This document shows, piece by piece, positions 11,606 through 24,031 of a DNA stretch of 64,000 bases. Numbering within the stretch: the stretch's first letter is position 1; each line of letters begins with the position of its first letter. Origin of the DNA: Ailanthus altissimus (taxonomy: Eukaryota; Streptophyta; Magnoliopsida; Sapindales; Simaroubaceae); contig OX327683.1 in assembly GCA_946807835.1 (NCBI GenBank), positions 14,761,001 through 14,825,000 on the forward strand, given 5' to 3'. The translations under genes and the position numbers were made by a program. The notes below the pieces were generated by a model. That model was given only the letters and a program-made list of their open reading frames with translations, was not told the origin of the DNA and did no database searches.

Positions 11606-13977
11606 TCCAGCCTTCTCCATCTCAGACGTCCTTGCCTTGGATGCCTTTAGTAAGTCTGCTTTTATAATAGCACGAATTGTAGCTTCTTGAAACTCGTCAT
11701 ACTTCTTTCTTAGCTACGCATTGGGTATAAAGACCTAATCTTGCAAGTCCTTGATATTGGATTCCATAATGTCTTTCCAAGACTTCACTATTTCATTCTC
11801 CTCTTTAAGGGAAGCGATTTTAGCTTTATATGGTCAATGAGGCTTGCAGATCAGTCATTTCTTGCATCAGGCCCTCATAGGCCTCATTTAGCTCCAAAAT
11901 CTTAAATTTAACAAGGACGCCACTTAATAAAGTTTTGCAGTGACCATGTTAGCTAAATTAGTATAAAATTTTCTATTCTTTTCCATTATTTTTCCTATAT
12001 CACACCGAAGGATGAAGTTCTGTACCTGAAGCACTACATTGTTCCCATGCTTAAACTCTAATCATCTCCTTAGCTTACTTACCTTCTATTGAGCAACGTT
12101 TAGCTCATACTTCTATGCTTATAGTGTATAAGCACTGTCCTGTAAAGTCTACTTAATGAAGACAAATCATGAACCAATCAAAATAGAATAAATAAATGAA
12201 CAAAATACAATTAACTCATACTTACCATGATCATGGAAGCTAAACGTTTTTACTCCCAATCTATTGTTGTCATCCTCAGAATCATCCTTAGGTCAGCTTT
12301 AGTAAAGAGCCACAACAAAATTGAAATAGCACTTTCCCTATCGATGTTGAGGATGGTGGGCTCTTTAACTACACCCCATCCCTTTTCTAGAACCACAACA
12401 AGAACTCATTACTAAATTGAGAAACCATCCTTGAAGGCTCCCTCAGTGTCTCCCTTGGAGGGAAATATCCTCCCCCAGTCGAATTTCTCCACCCTCGTCT
12501 CCATATTCCTAATAGAAGAAGAGGGGTAGCACTCCGTTGCCTAGTTCTAATTGGAAAGAAGGTGTTCTGCTCTTTTTTTCTGTTCTTAATTAAAGAGGAA
12601 GGGTCACTTTTCTCTTTCTACTTCGATTTACGAACAAGGTAGCGTGTTTCTTTTTTTTTACTCTCATTCTTGAGAGGGAGTATTACCTCTAAGTCACTTT
12701 CGATGATGATCGGCTCTTAAACAAAAAAGGATCAGAAAGTTAAAGCCAACTTAAAAGAGTCAAATTAGAAATAAAAACAAAAACCATTAAGTATAAGCCA
12801 TTTTCAAACTTAATGGAGGAATGAAACTTTCCATGAGAAGATTCGAAATGAGCATGGTAGCCACCCTAGCTTAAGAAGGCTTCGTAATAGATAAGCACAG
12901 AACTCCATTCTTTTACAGGTTCTATTGGAATATCTAAAATGGGTTCTTCACCTATTGAAAACCTAGGCACAACCTTAGAAGCACTCATCAATTCCACCAA
13001 AATCTCCAAATTGGACATTTAGCTTCAACCACCTTAGCATAGTCTCTGGAATCGCGTTATTGGCAAGCTCAGAGGTCTTCTGTTTCCTGACTAAAGAAGT
13101 CTTCGAGCCAGGGTCCTTACATGTGATTTTTTGTGTTGTTTTTATTTTTCTTGTCATTTTTGACTTTTATGAAGAGCCTAGCAGAAGAACCCTAACACCA
13201 CATCTAGAAGATCTTCCACAAATGCTTAAAAGTATACAAAAAAGGGAAGCAAGATAAATTAGAGAAAGAACGAGTAAGTAGAGATACAACAATATATAAA
13301 AGCATAAATATGCCTTACCCTCCTCTATGGTAGCTATTAGAACCCTCTAGGGAGAGGGCAAATGTTTTGATTGTAGGGGCGACATCAGTCGAATAACCCT
13401 CAACAAGTGGAATTGATTACAATGGCTTTGAGATAAATTTTGTAGAAAGCCTAACTGTAAGAGAATCATCCGCAGAAGGAACAACAGGAGTCAAAATGAT
13501 CCATGGGATCAGCATCATACGAGGAACTACCTTTATCTGCATTACCCATACCTATACTAAAGAATAAAGAGCCATCAAAATTAAAAGATGATCTAGTAAG
13601 ATTGAAGTTTAATGCCTCACTTTCCCTAGTTACACAGATGACATCAATATTAGTATCTACAACAAGAACCACAATTCAGCAAACATAGAAAGGTAAGATG
13701 TTAGTAATAACATTTTGTGAAATAAAATAGTTGCTCATATATGTTAGAAAAAAAAAGCCATTATATATAAATGGATGATAGATGGCCTCACCATTACTGC
13801 CCTTAGCTTCTATTTCTAAAGAGAATATAATAGAGTTAGGGAAAGTTCAGTGGTGCACCACCTGCAAACAAAACTAACAACCTTTGATTGTAGGAACACA
13901 TCCCACAAACTTCAAATTATAAGGAGTTAGGATTAAGACTCCCTCTTTTTAAGTAAGAACATATGGCAAATAACACA
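11606..13977 (-). pseudogene. Antisense coiled-coil ORF remnant of the gypsy element (3' part)
   Basis: On the minus strand this stretch gives broken coiled-coil-rich peptide, for example ILELNEAYEGLMQEMTDLQ and ENEIVKSWKDIMESNIKDL in the 11760-11920 region. Further open pieces lie at 13157-12975 and 13672-13466. An ORF antisense to pol and placed between pol and the 3' LTR is a known feature of several Tat-lineage elements. I infer the same here, because the pieces lie immediately after the integrase end and on the opposite strand. No domain is recognised confidently and stops are frequent. Confidence 0.4.
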
Positions 13978-16493
13978 TGTAACACCCCAGAATATTTATT
14001 TATTAGATTAATTAATTTATTTATTTATTAGAATTAAATTTTTTATTATGATTAAATTTATTTGTTATAGGAAATGGAAGAATTTATTTGGTTGAAAAAG
14101 TGTTAGTATGGTAAAAATAGATTCATGGAATTAAAACCTTAACCATTACACTTTTCCAACACTTAAGCATGAACCAATAGCAATTAGCCACCAAATGAAT
14201 TGAAAAGTGATAGAATTAGTTAGTTTTTAACTAGATTTTTATTTAGTTTAGTTATGAATAGTTCTTAGAATTTTTGAACCAATCAAATGCCACCATTTCT
14301 AACCAATGGCATTTTTAAAATTTTGGATTTCGTCAGGGGCAAATTGGGCAAGAAAAGTTATTAGTATATAAATGGGAATAATGTGAAAAAATACCCATTT
14401 TTACAAGCATGGTGCCGTTTCCCCCTTTCCCTTTTCTCTTCATTTTTCTTTTATTCTCCTTTAAATTCAACAATTTTCAATACTTCCATTAGTAAATTAA
14501 GCCCTCAAACCCTTAATTAAACCCCTCTTCATCGAGTTTAAAGGATCAATTTTAAGGTAGAAGGTGTTATTCAAGGTGAGTTGATGATAAAAATTCTATT
14601 GAATATGAATTTGGAGTTTTAAGGGTTAAAATGTACACCAACTTTATAAGTGAATCACTTATAAGGTTGGTGTACATTTTAGTTGAAACTTAAAATCTTT
14701 GAAAAATTTAGTGTATATTTATGTGTTTTAATAATATGATGGATGAGTATGTTGAACTATGACATTAAATTGATAATTATATTGTTTCTAAATGTATTAA
14801 ATATGTTTTGAGTATTGGATATTAATTAGTGGTCAAAATTAAAAAGAAAAAAGAAATTTGGGCAAAAATATGAATTTTGAGAAAAATATGACTTATATGA
14901 GAATTTTGAAAAAATCTGGACTAATTTATAAATATTTTAAAATTTTAGGTCTTTATGTGAATTATTATGGAATTAGAACTTATATATGACTTTTTGAAGA
15001 AATTGGGGCTTAATTGCAAAATTTTGAGAATTTAGGCTTATAAGTGAAAATTTAGAAAATTGTGGGCTTAATTGTTAAATCTAGAAATTTTGGAACTTAT
15101 TTGGGTATTTTTAAATATTTTGGACCTATATGAAAACTTTTGAAATATTTGGGCTTATGTATAAAATTTTGAAAAAATTTGGGCATAAAGGTGAATAGTA
15201 AAAAAACTTTTGGACCATTTGTAATAATAGAAAAATATTTTTATCTAAATATGAATAATCAAAAAATTTGAGTAAATGTGAATTTGTATAATAATTTAGT
15301 TTAATAATAATAAATTTGTGTTAAAAATTTTTTTAAAGGAAAATAATGTATTAATAATATTATTGAGACGCCCTAAGTAAACCTGAACATTGGTATAGAA
15401 GGATTGGTAGTTGGCATGCCAATAAGGTATTATAGTAGTACTGCGCCGTTTGTTTGTCTGATGACACCGCTTTGTGTATCTGATATGTTATCTGTTCTAA
15501 TCTGTTCTGGATTCGGTGGGTAGTCACCGAGTGGCCGATGCCTGATCACTATCTGATATCTGTTAACCCATTAGCCAATCCATGGTATCGTGTCAGTGTT
15601 TATTTTAGGCTCCTACTTTGGTTAATTGTAATTTATTAAAATGTTTAATAAATGAATTAATTAAATAATAAACATGATATGTATATATATATATTTGATC
15701 AATTGAAATGAGAAATTGAATAATGTTTTGGTTTAATGAATTGATTAATTGATAAATTTTGAATTATTTTTGTTATATAGAGACATTGGTTATTATTAAA
15801 ATATTCATTATTTATATATGTGGTTTATTTATAATAAGGATAACAAAACATTATTATACTGTTTCAACTTTTGTGTACACCCACTAAGCCGTTGTGCTTA
15901 GCGCGTTAGATTGACCATGCGCAAGTAGTAGAGTTGTCGTCCCTAAAGACTGAAGAGTGAATCTGTCTGCAACAACTCAGAGTCGCTCACATCTTCTATA
16001 TACATATAATTATATTTGGTAGATATTTTATTTGTCTGTAAACTGTTGTATATTATACTATGGTCATTAATTGTATGTACGTGTATGTATGTATTTTCTC
16101 AGAACTGTTTTCTTTAAAACTATTATGGTATATGTTATTTGTTTTGATAATATATTGGATTTGAAATAGTTTAGTGAAGGTTTGGTATATTTAAATTGCA
16201 ATATGAGTTGTGGATAATTATTGAAAAAATAGAAGTTGGTTGAGAATTGATATAAAATTTTGAGAATTGATACAAAATTTTGAGAGTGTTTTCTTTTGTC
16301 ACAGGTAGTGTAAAGTCCAATATTTAGGGGAGACTCTACCAGTTTTTCTCCATAAATGTTTATAAATTTTTTTTTAATTATAATGTGTTTTTGATAAGTT
16401 TAAATGATTTTTTTATTATTGTTTGTGTTCAATACTATCGTAGCATCCCTTGATCTCGTGTTTCGATAAAAGGCGAGTGAGGAGGGTGTTACA
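13978..16493 (+). mobile_element. Solo LTR (TGTAACACCCC...GGGTGTTACA), inserted in the antisense ORF
   Basis: A 2516-bp block begins TGTAACACCCC and ends GGGTGTTACA, giving 10-bp inverted ends of the kind usual for plant gypsy LTRs. A TATATAAA box lies at 14365-14372. No coding capacity or primer site is seen, so it is read as a solo LTR. The flanking pentamers ACACA (13973-13977) and ATGCA (16494-16498) agree at only 3 of 5 positions, so the target duplication is not proven. The sequence on both sides belongs to one antisense ORF. The general layout resembles the solo LTR at 42791-45582 in opposite orientation. Confidence 0.6.
14628..14680. repeat. 26-bp near-perfect inverted repeat (hairpin)
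   Basis: Arms at 14628-14653 and 14655-14680 are reverse complements with a single mismatch and a 1-nt centre. The core reads GTACACCAAC / GTTGGTGTAC. It lies about 260 bp downstream of the TATA box of the solo LTR, that is, within the part that would be transcribed. Confidence 0.9.
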
Positions 16494-17270
16494 ATGCACT
16501 TTAAAGCGGTGAGCATAGTCTCTCAGTAAATGCATGTAGTATATATGCTTATTAAAGATAAGTACCTTCCAAAATAATTTTTTGAGAAATCTTTTCTTTC
16601 TTAAAATGGAAAAGGGAGTCAAGATTGTCTTCTAACTAAATATTTTTGAAGGATGTAGCAACTTCGTGGGGATAGCCCTACCTCTTCTAATTGCCACTCA
16701 ATACCATTATATGCTTTTTTTAAACTAACTTTTTTGTCTTTGAAGTTGAAAATTATCTCTCTCCCTCTTAAGGTTTCAATAGTATTTTTTTTCTTGAGTG
16801 TTAAAGGTTGTAGGTCAGAAAAAACATCTTATTGGGATAGGCTATATGGTTAAGGAATCATTTGGTTTAAGATTGCAATGTCTTGCAATAAATAGAAGAT
16901 ATTTGGATGAATTTAAAAATGTAAGAAGCTAGTCGTATGCAAAAATTTGTTGATTCTTGGAGGGATTGGGAATCAAAAGCACAATAAAAGCTTCTTGAAA
17001 AAAGATAGTTCTCCAACATAAGTGGAATGGGGATTCGAATGAGGCTCCCTTTGAGGAAGATTTCAAATCTTCACACTTGCTCATCCAAAACAAATGTGTT
17101 TAAACTCTTGCCATTGTTATTTTAAGAGATTTTTTGTTTGGAGATTTATTTATTTGAGGATTAGGATTTTTTTGCAGAAAGGTATAGTAAAGATTTAGAA
17201 TAGTGAAGAAGAGGGAAATTTGGGATTTTGTTCTCTCAAAGTTAGAAATGTTGGGGAGAAATTCAAATAG
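16494..17270 (-). pseudogene. Antisense ORF remnant (5' part), other side of the solo LTR
   Basis: On the minus strand this continues the decayed antisense frame seen at 11606-13977, for example the open piece 16622-16416 with RKKRFLKKLFWKVL. The sequence around 17230-17120 looks like a 5' leader with a pyrimidine-rich stretch and an ATG (ATGGCAAGAGTT) followed at once by a stop. It shows numerous frame breaks. Assignment rests on position and strand rather than on a recognised domain. Confidence 0.35.
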
Positions 17271-18742
17271 TCAGCTATTTAAATAAATAAATTGAAACTA
17301 TTTCTATCAAATAAAAAATATTAACTACATTTGAATAGACTTGTATTCTGAAAATATTATTAAGCGAGAAAAGAAATGTCTTTTAAAGTGGACACGTACC
17401 ACATTCTGGTTATTATTAAAGAAAATATGTCTGAGAAGCCTATTAAAATAAATCGACACTATTCTTCACTTGTAAATGAGACATCTGTTAGGTCTATTAT
17501 TTAGAAGCCCAACTAGCCCGCGTCCACTGCATGTGGTTTTAAGTTGACCACTTTAAAATATGCCCAATCTCATTATTTAAAAGAATCTCATCCCAAAATC
17601 AAATTTATCACATCATATAATCTAACTCGCCAACCGTGATCGCAAAAATTGGTTGTATAAGTCATGACATGGCATGAACGGATTAAACTCATTATTCTAT
17701 TAAAATTTAGATTGATTAATTATTGTTTTGAATGAAGTATGATTTTTCATAAAATATATGAGTCCTACTTAAATCATTCTATTTGATTAATGAATTATGA
17801 AATAGAAATGATTAATCTCTAATTAACCTAAATTAATTAATCGTGAATACTCATGCATACTTTAAACAAAATTAAGATTTATACATTATAAGTAGAGTCA
17901 ATTTCACTCATTCTAAATTAATTCAATTCTCATATTCAATACTCAATTTTATATTATAATCCAGTATTCATCACAACATTTTATTTATTTTTGCAATACT
18001 CCTACACACACTTTTTTTAAAAATAAATATTAATTTAAACGTCAAAATATATATATATATATATATTTTTTAATGATGATGTATTCTCGTTGCTTTTAAT
18101 AGTAAATAAGAATATTACGATAATTTTTGGGAGATTTAGAAGTCGAAAACTTCATAGGATATTCTAACTTCAATTATATGATCAATTTTATTAACATACT
18201 TCACAGTTTTCTAAGTAATTTATTGTTTGTTTATAATTTTATTGTCAATAAATTTTATGAGATATCAAATACATTTTCATGTTTTATAGCCCAACAGTAT
18301 TTCATTTTTTTATTCATAAAATTGTCATCTAATTAGTAAGATATTTATGAGGTCGACATCATGATTATGACATATTCAAGTCGAAATCAACATTCAAGAG
18401 CTCAAAAGCAAGTTGCACATGTTGGCATTCAAGTATGAGAATTATACGTGACAGTGTGTGGTGTGGAGTCACTTTTACAATTAACTCAATAAATATCGTT
18501 TGCTCAAACAATTATTAATTAGGCAGAGGCAGTCACATGGACGACGTTGCTCATTTGCAACTTGTACAATGTGTTGCCAGTTTGATTGTTATGGAAAACA
18601 TATAAACATTTTGAGATGATTCTAAGTTCTTTTATGAAAAAACAAATATATATATATATATATTTATTAATTAAACAATTCAGATGTTTACGCTTATAAA
18701 ATGTGATGTTTACTTTTTAAATTTGAGAGGAATTTACTTTTA
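17271..18742. other. No gene seen; AT-rich intergenic DNA
   Basis: No coding frame, RNA gene or terminal repeat could be supported. It contains two short (AT)n runs (about 18049-18065 and 18645-18662). Part of 17300-17650 may be leftover LTR of the gypsy element, but no boundaries were found. Confidence 0.6.
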
Positions 18743-18929
18743 TAGAGACTGTAACTAGCCAGTGAGCGAATTTTCTAGACTTGTACCGACTCGACCTAAA
18801 ACTTTTAGGCCAGTTTGAATTCAAGTATGTTATTTGGGACCAATCAGGTTCCATTACGAGGAATTTGAAGTCTCGATTAGGTGTAGGATATTTTTCGATC
18901 CAACCCAAAATTTGTCCTAAATTCGAAAA

Positions 18930-20430
18930 ATTAAATTGTTATATTTTAAAAAAAATCCAGTTAGATATTTTAATAATATCCTAAACTGAAAATGTAAATT
19001 AAGATTTAAATTAAAAATGTAATAATTGTAATAAAAATTTAAATTGAAAATGTAATAATTACAATTTATTTTTTTAATTAAAAATATAATACTTATAAAT
19101 GTAATTGGAATTTGAATGAGCATGGGGGCTCAGCCGAGTTGGCTGAGCCCTCCAAAGTCTCACATCCCCACCTGGGTTCGACTCCCCTCCCTCCCAGGTG
19201 GTGCGGAAATGCTGAAAAATGTTGTAATCCCCCATTCAAAAAAAAAAAAAAAAAATTGGAATTTGAATTGTAAGTATAATTGTATATGTATTTAGAATTG
19301 GAATTGAAATTGTAATTGTAATTAGAAATGTAATAATTATAAGTGAAATTTGAATTGAAAATATAATAATTATAAATGCAATTTGAATTGTAATTAAATA
19401 TTTAATAATTAGAATTAAAAATATAATAATTATAAATACAATTTGAATTGTAATTGTAATTATAATTGTAATTGAATATTTAATAATTAGAATTGAAAAT
19501 ATAATAATTATAAATACAATTGAAATTTGAATTTGAATTAACGTCATAAATGTAGTTGGAAACGTAAAAATTAGAATTAAAATTTGAAATAAAAATGTAA
19601 TACTTATAAATTTAATTGGAATTGGAATTGAAATTGAAATTGAAATTGTATGTGTAATTGGAATTAGAATTAAAATCATAATTGTAGTTGAAAATATAAT
19701 AATTAGAATTAAAATTTGAAACGAAAATGTAATAATTATAAATTTAATTGGAATTGGAATCGTATATGTAATTGGAATTATAATTAAAATCATAATTGTA
19801 GTTAAAAATATAATAATTAGAATTAAAATTTAAAATAAAAATATAATAATTTTAAATTTTATTAGAATTGTATATGTATATGTAATTAGAATTGGAATTA
19901 AAATCATAATTGTAGTTGGAAATATAATAATTAGAAATGAAATTTAAATTGAAAATATAATAATTATAAATGATATTGGAATTTGAATTGTAAGTATAAT
20001 TGTATATGTATTTGGAATTGGAATTGTACTTGTAATTAGAAATGTAATAATTAATTAAAATTTGAATTGAAAATATAATAATAATAATAGTAATAATAAT
20101 TAGAATTGGAATTATAATTATATATGTAATTAAAATTTGAATTAAAATCATAAATGTAGTTGAAAATGTAATAATTATAATTGAAATTCGAAATAAAAAT
20201 GTAATAATTATAAATTCAATTGGAATTAAAATTATAACTGTAGTTGAAAATGTAATAATTAAAATTAAAATTAAAATTTAAAATGAAAATGTAACAATTA
20301 TAAATTCAATTGGAATTGTAATTGTAAATCATAATTGTAGTTGGAAACATAATAATTAAAAATAGAATTTAAAATGAAAATATATAAGTATAAATTCAAT
20401 TGAAATTGTAATTGTATGTAATTAAAGTTA
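18930..20430. repeat. Degenerate AT-rich tandem repeat array
   Basis: About 1.5 kb is built from variants of short units such as AATTGGAATTGAAATTG and AAAATGTAATAATTATAAAT. Unit order and length vary, so this is an old minisatellite-like array. Long open frames on the minus strand here (Ile/Thr/Tyr-rich) come from the composition and are not genes. Confidence 0.8.
19118..19253 (+). mobile_element. tRNA-derived SINE with poly(A) tail
   Basis: A GC-rich ~120-bp unit stands inside the AT-rich array. It has an A-box-like stretch (GCTCAGCCGAGTTGG, about 19128-19142) and a perfect B box (GGTTCGACTCC, 19175-19185), which are the internal RNA polymerase III promoter parts of a tRNA-related head. It ends in a run of A residues. 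Direct repeats AATTGGAATTTGAAT flank it at 19103-19117 and 19254-19268, as expected for target-primed insertion. The caveat is that this 15-mer resembles the surrounding repeat unit, so part of the match could be fortuitous. Confidence 0.75.
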
Positions 20431-21278
20431 GTTATTATTTATTTTCATATAATTAATTATTTAATTAATCTAATTAACTTAATAAAGTATGTCTACATAA
20501 TTTTATTACGAATATGTGGTATAAATCATAATGAATTTTGTTGTAAATTTAATCATTTACTATTTAATTTTTGTTGTGTTGCGTGCATTAAAAATTGATA
20601 ATTTGTTTTGAGTAACTATATTATTAATTATTAATATTGTTATAATTTTTTTAAAATCATTGAAGGGAGTTAATAAATATATATTTTTACATAAATTTTT
20701 AATTTTTTTAATTCACTTTGATATTAAAAAATAAAATATAATTTAATTGAAATTCTAATTCACTTAACAAAATTTTTAATTCAATTCAATTATGATTGGA
20801 AAGATGATTGGAGAATTATAAAGATAATTCAATTATTCAACTAATGCTCAATAAAAGAAGTTCATATAATTTTTTTAAAATAAAACTCTATTAGATATTT
20901 AAAAAAATATCTTAAATAAACTCAAAGTACAATAAATAAATAAATATGACTAACCCAATAAAAACTTACTTTATGTTTTTTTTAAAATCAATTAAAACAC
21001 AAGGCCTAAAATATAAACATATCAAAAATTATTTAAAAATATTTTTTAAAAATTACCTAATTTCTAAACTCGCCCAAGAGATAGAGACCCAAAACTAACA
21101 CAAAATAAAATCTATTTTGATTCATGTCTCATGTCTCTCGACCCAACTCGAGTTTGGTCAGTTCAGGGTAGAATCCCAAATGAGGACTAAACAGAATAAA
21201 TTTTTTTTGTCTCGATAAAGACTTAGGTTCAATCGGGTCGACCCAAACTCGAATTAAACCCAAGTCTGCCAACCTCTA

Positions 21279-22059
21279 ACTATAATAATTCTACACCAAA
21301 AAATGATTATGTACTTTTATAAATTTCTTACAGTGATTTGAGATCAGATTCTCATCCACCGTTACTTTGAGTTTTTTGGCTCATCATGTACGGCTAGACA
21401 AAGTTGGTTCTTTTTTTTCTACAAAAACATTAATGGGAATTATTAGTTTAGTTTCTAAAATTTAGTTGATTTATTTAATTAATTTTTAGATTTATATATA
21501 TATATATTTAAATATCTTGTATAGTCCCTGCTATTAAAAACGTAATGTCTAGAATGAACTTTACGGAAGTAGTAAAATTAATTGATATGCCTAATTATAA
21601 TAAATAGTCTTATATTTGATTGAATTTATGTCACTATTTTAAATAATTTTGTCAAATATTATTTTTTTCAAAGGTTGAGATTGATTAAGGTATTTTAAAA
21701 AATACATAAATTAATTGAGTAATTAAACTAAATTCAGTTGAAATATTTTCTCAAATTAAATATTACAAACAACCTAGCTGAATGTTCAATTCAATTCTCA
21801 ACTTCTGTTTAGTTTTTAGTTTATTTGAAACCTATTTTTTAAATTTGATTTAGTTGAATAATAACTAAATTGAACTAATCAAATTAATTTCTAAAATTAA
21901 AATCAAAATAAATTGATTATTTCAAAAGAACCAAACTGAAGCAACTAATTTTGGCTTAAATAAATTATTTGCGTGTAAATTTGCCCATCCCTACCATCGG
22001 ATGTTAAAATCCCATCCCTCTCTTAGAAACAAAAAAAATGCATAAATAAAAAACTATCT
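21279..22059. other. No gene seen; AT-rich intergenic DNA
   Basis: No coding sequence, RNA gene or repeat boundary could be supported. It includes a short (TA)n run near 21490-21510. Confidence 0.6.
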
Positions 22060-22860
22060 AAAAAAAGTCAAGCAGCCGCCCTCCAAAAACCAGATCTCCA
22101 TCAAGCCCCCTCTTCGATGGTCAATACCACCTCAGGTGGCTCTCTTTCGCCTTTTCGTCTCTAACTTTTCGTTTTTTTTTTTTTGTTGTCCTCTTTTTTC
22201 ATCTTTTCTGCAATGCTTTAGACTTTCCTTTGTCGGTCTGGTGCTACTCCTCACTCTCCCCGACGGCCAAGCGGTGTTTTCACAAGATCTGATGTCCAGC
22301 TGACTTGACTACAGCAGAGTCGATGCTCCACTGTTAGTCAAAGCACAACAAAGAAGATGATTCGTCGGTGGTTGGTCTGTTTTATTCTGTTAGTCTTCCG
22401 TCTGCTGAATTGTATTACCGTCAACCTCGTAGATCCACCGGATCTAGCTGAGCTTCACAGCCTCCAATGACCCATTGTCGGACGCCACCGCACCTCCTTT
22501 CTCCGATTGGCCAAACTCACTGTAGCCCGCTAACACCCACAGTTGACATGTTCCTGACCTAATCGCCGCTCTTCTCCATTATGGAGAAAGTAGTCACGAC
22601 CCATTTTCGGCAAAAAGGGACACTTTTTGGTGGCACCAAACCCTAGCCGACCACCTGTGTCAATGGGATTTACTTGGTGTTAATTTTTATCTGGGACTTG
22701 TTAACTGTTTTTGGACTTTGTTGTAAATGTAAATGTATCATGTGTTCGGTTGTATGTGGTGTTTGTATTCTTCCTCTGAGGTTGTTTTCTTTTGCTCTCT
22801 TATTATAAAGGTTATTTCTTCTCCTTCTTTGATGGGTCTTTTTTAATTGTGCGAATTTCA
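22060..22860 (+). other. GC-rich island of unknown origin (possible LINE remnant)
   Basis: About 800 bp is clearly richer in G+C than its surroundings, with CCGCC/CACCGC-rich sequence at 22070-22650. It then grades into a T-rich stretch with TTGTAAATGTAAATG and CTTCTCCTTC runs. No open frame of note is present. A GC-rich head followed by a T-rich tail would fit a LINE reduced to its 5' UTR and 3' UTR. Neither a poly(A) tail nor flanking repeats were found. Confidence 0.25.
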
Positions 22861-24031
22861 TTCTTTATACCAACATAATTTTAAAATTACACAATATATA
22901 TTTTATATTAAAAAATTACATAAATATCTTAAAAGAATAAATAAAAAGTATACTCTAACATTTAAAAGATTAAAAACCTTTTTTTTTCTTCTTAATTTAT
23001 AATCTTAAATTATTTTTTTACTATTTTAATTTGAAATGTATTTAGAGAACAATTTTAAATATTTTTTCTTTACTCTCTTCATCTATAATCTTAATTTGCT
23101 CAAATGAAATTGAAAACAATGAAAGTAAAAACAATATAAAATAAAGGAATCAAATCAGGTAAATAATTTTTTGTATTATTTATCAAAAGAAAGTTTATTA
23201 TAAATTGATTAGTAACAAAATAAGAAAATTAGTTAAACATTTTTCATATGAAAAATTATGGGTAATTTTAGTTGATTTGACAGCAAAAATAAATAAATTG
23301 TGGGTGCAAAGATATTAATTAAAAATGAAAAAGAATAAATTGAAAAATATTTTAATAAAAAAATAAAAAAATATAGAGTACAAGATTTTACTAGTGATCA
23401 TATATACGTAGTCTTCTTGCGTACATATTCGTTGATATATGCTTTAAGTTTCATATATTAATTAATTTTTATGTGAATCATATATAGCGACCATTGATTT
23501 TATTATTTTTTTGGTCATAAAAATAACAATTCATTCTACGTAGTTCGTAGATCATAAAATTCTTTTTAATTTGTAAAAAGTAGTTCAAAGATACTATAAA
23601 TATGTAGTGGTAGAGTCTCAGTTCAATTTACCGAAAAATAATGTACGTTAGAAGCAATAAACCAACAACGTGAACCAATTGATCAAATCTCATAAGCAAT
23701 AAATTTCAAATAAAATTCATAATGTGTTTACAACTTTTTTTTTTATTTATAAATTGATTCTCAATTATTGTTGGTGGGTCATTTGAAATTTAACATGTGA
23801 AAGAAACATGCCTTTAAAAAGAACAGCAAAAAAAAATTTTAAAAAGAACCAAAAGAAGCCTTCAAATAATAAGGCACAAAAGATGAAATTAAAAGTTAAG
23901 GTCTCTAATCTTTCATTATTAAAACCATTGTCACATATTAAAAAATAATTAATGGAGTCGCAGTTGGAGTTATATAGGAATGTTATTTTCGACATTTTCT
24001 AGATGTGGATGAAATATAATTTTTTGAAAAA
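22861..24031. other. No gene seen; left flank of the MULE
   Basis: Strongly AT-rich with no supportable gene. The left end of the Kaonashi-type element should lie here or further left, but I could not identify terminal inverted repeats matching the 30125-30900 region. Confidence 0.5.

Larger units (their letters stand above)
18743..21278. mobile_element. Probable non-autonomous hAT-like element filled with AT-rich tandem repeats
   Basis: The left end reads TAGAGACTG and the right end CAACCTCTA, so the terminal 9-mers are inverted with two mismatches. Both subterminal regions contain CGACTCGAC / GGGTCGACCC-type motifs, which are common next to the ends of plant hAT elements with TAGRGNTGGC-type termini. 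A matching 8-bp target duplication was not found, so the call is tentative. The interior is a degenerate repeat array and a SINE; no transposase is present. Confidence 0.35.

Noticed and set aside
13973..16498. Target-site duplication for the solo LTR at 13978-16493
   Set aside because: ACACA and ATGCA match at only 3 of 5 positions, so I do not claim a duplication.
19236..19793. 185-aa minus-strand open frame rich in Ile and Thr
   Set aside because: It lies in the AT-rich tandem array; the peptide merely reflects the repeat units and there is no start context or domain.
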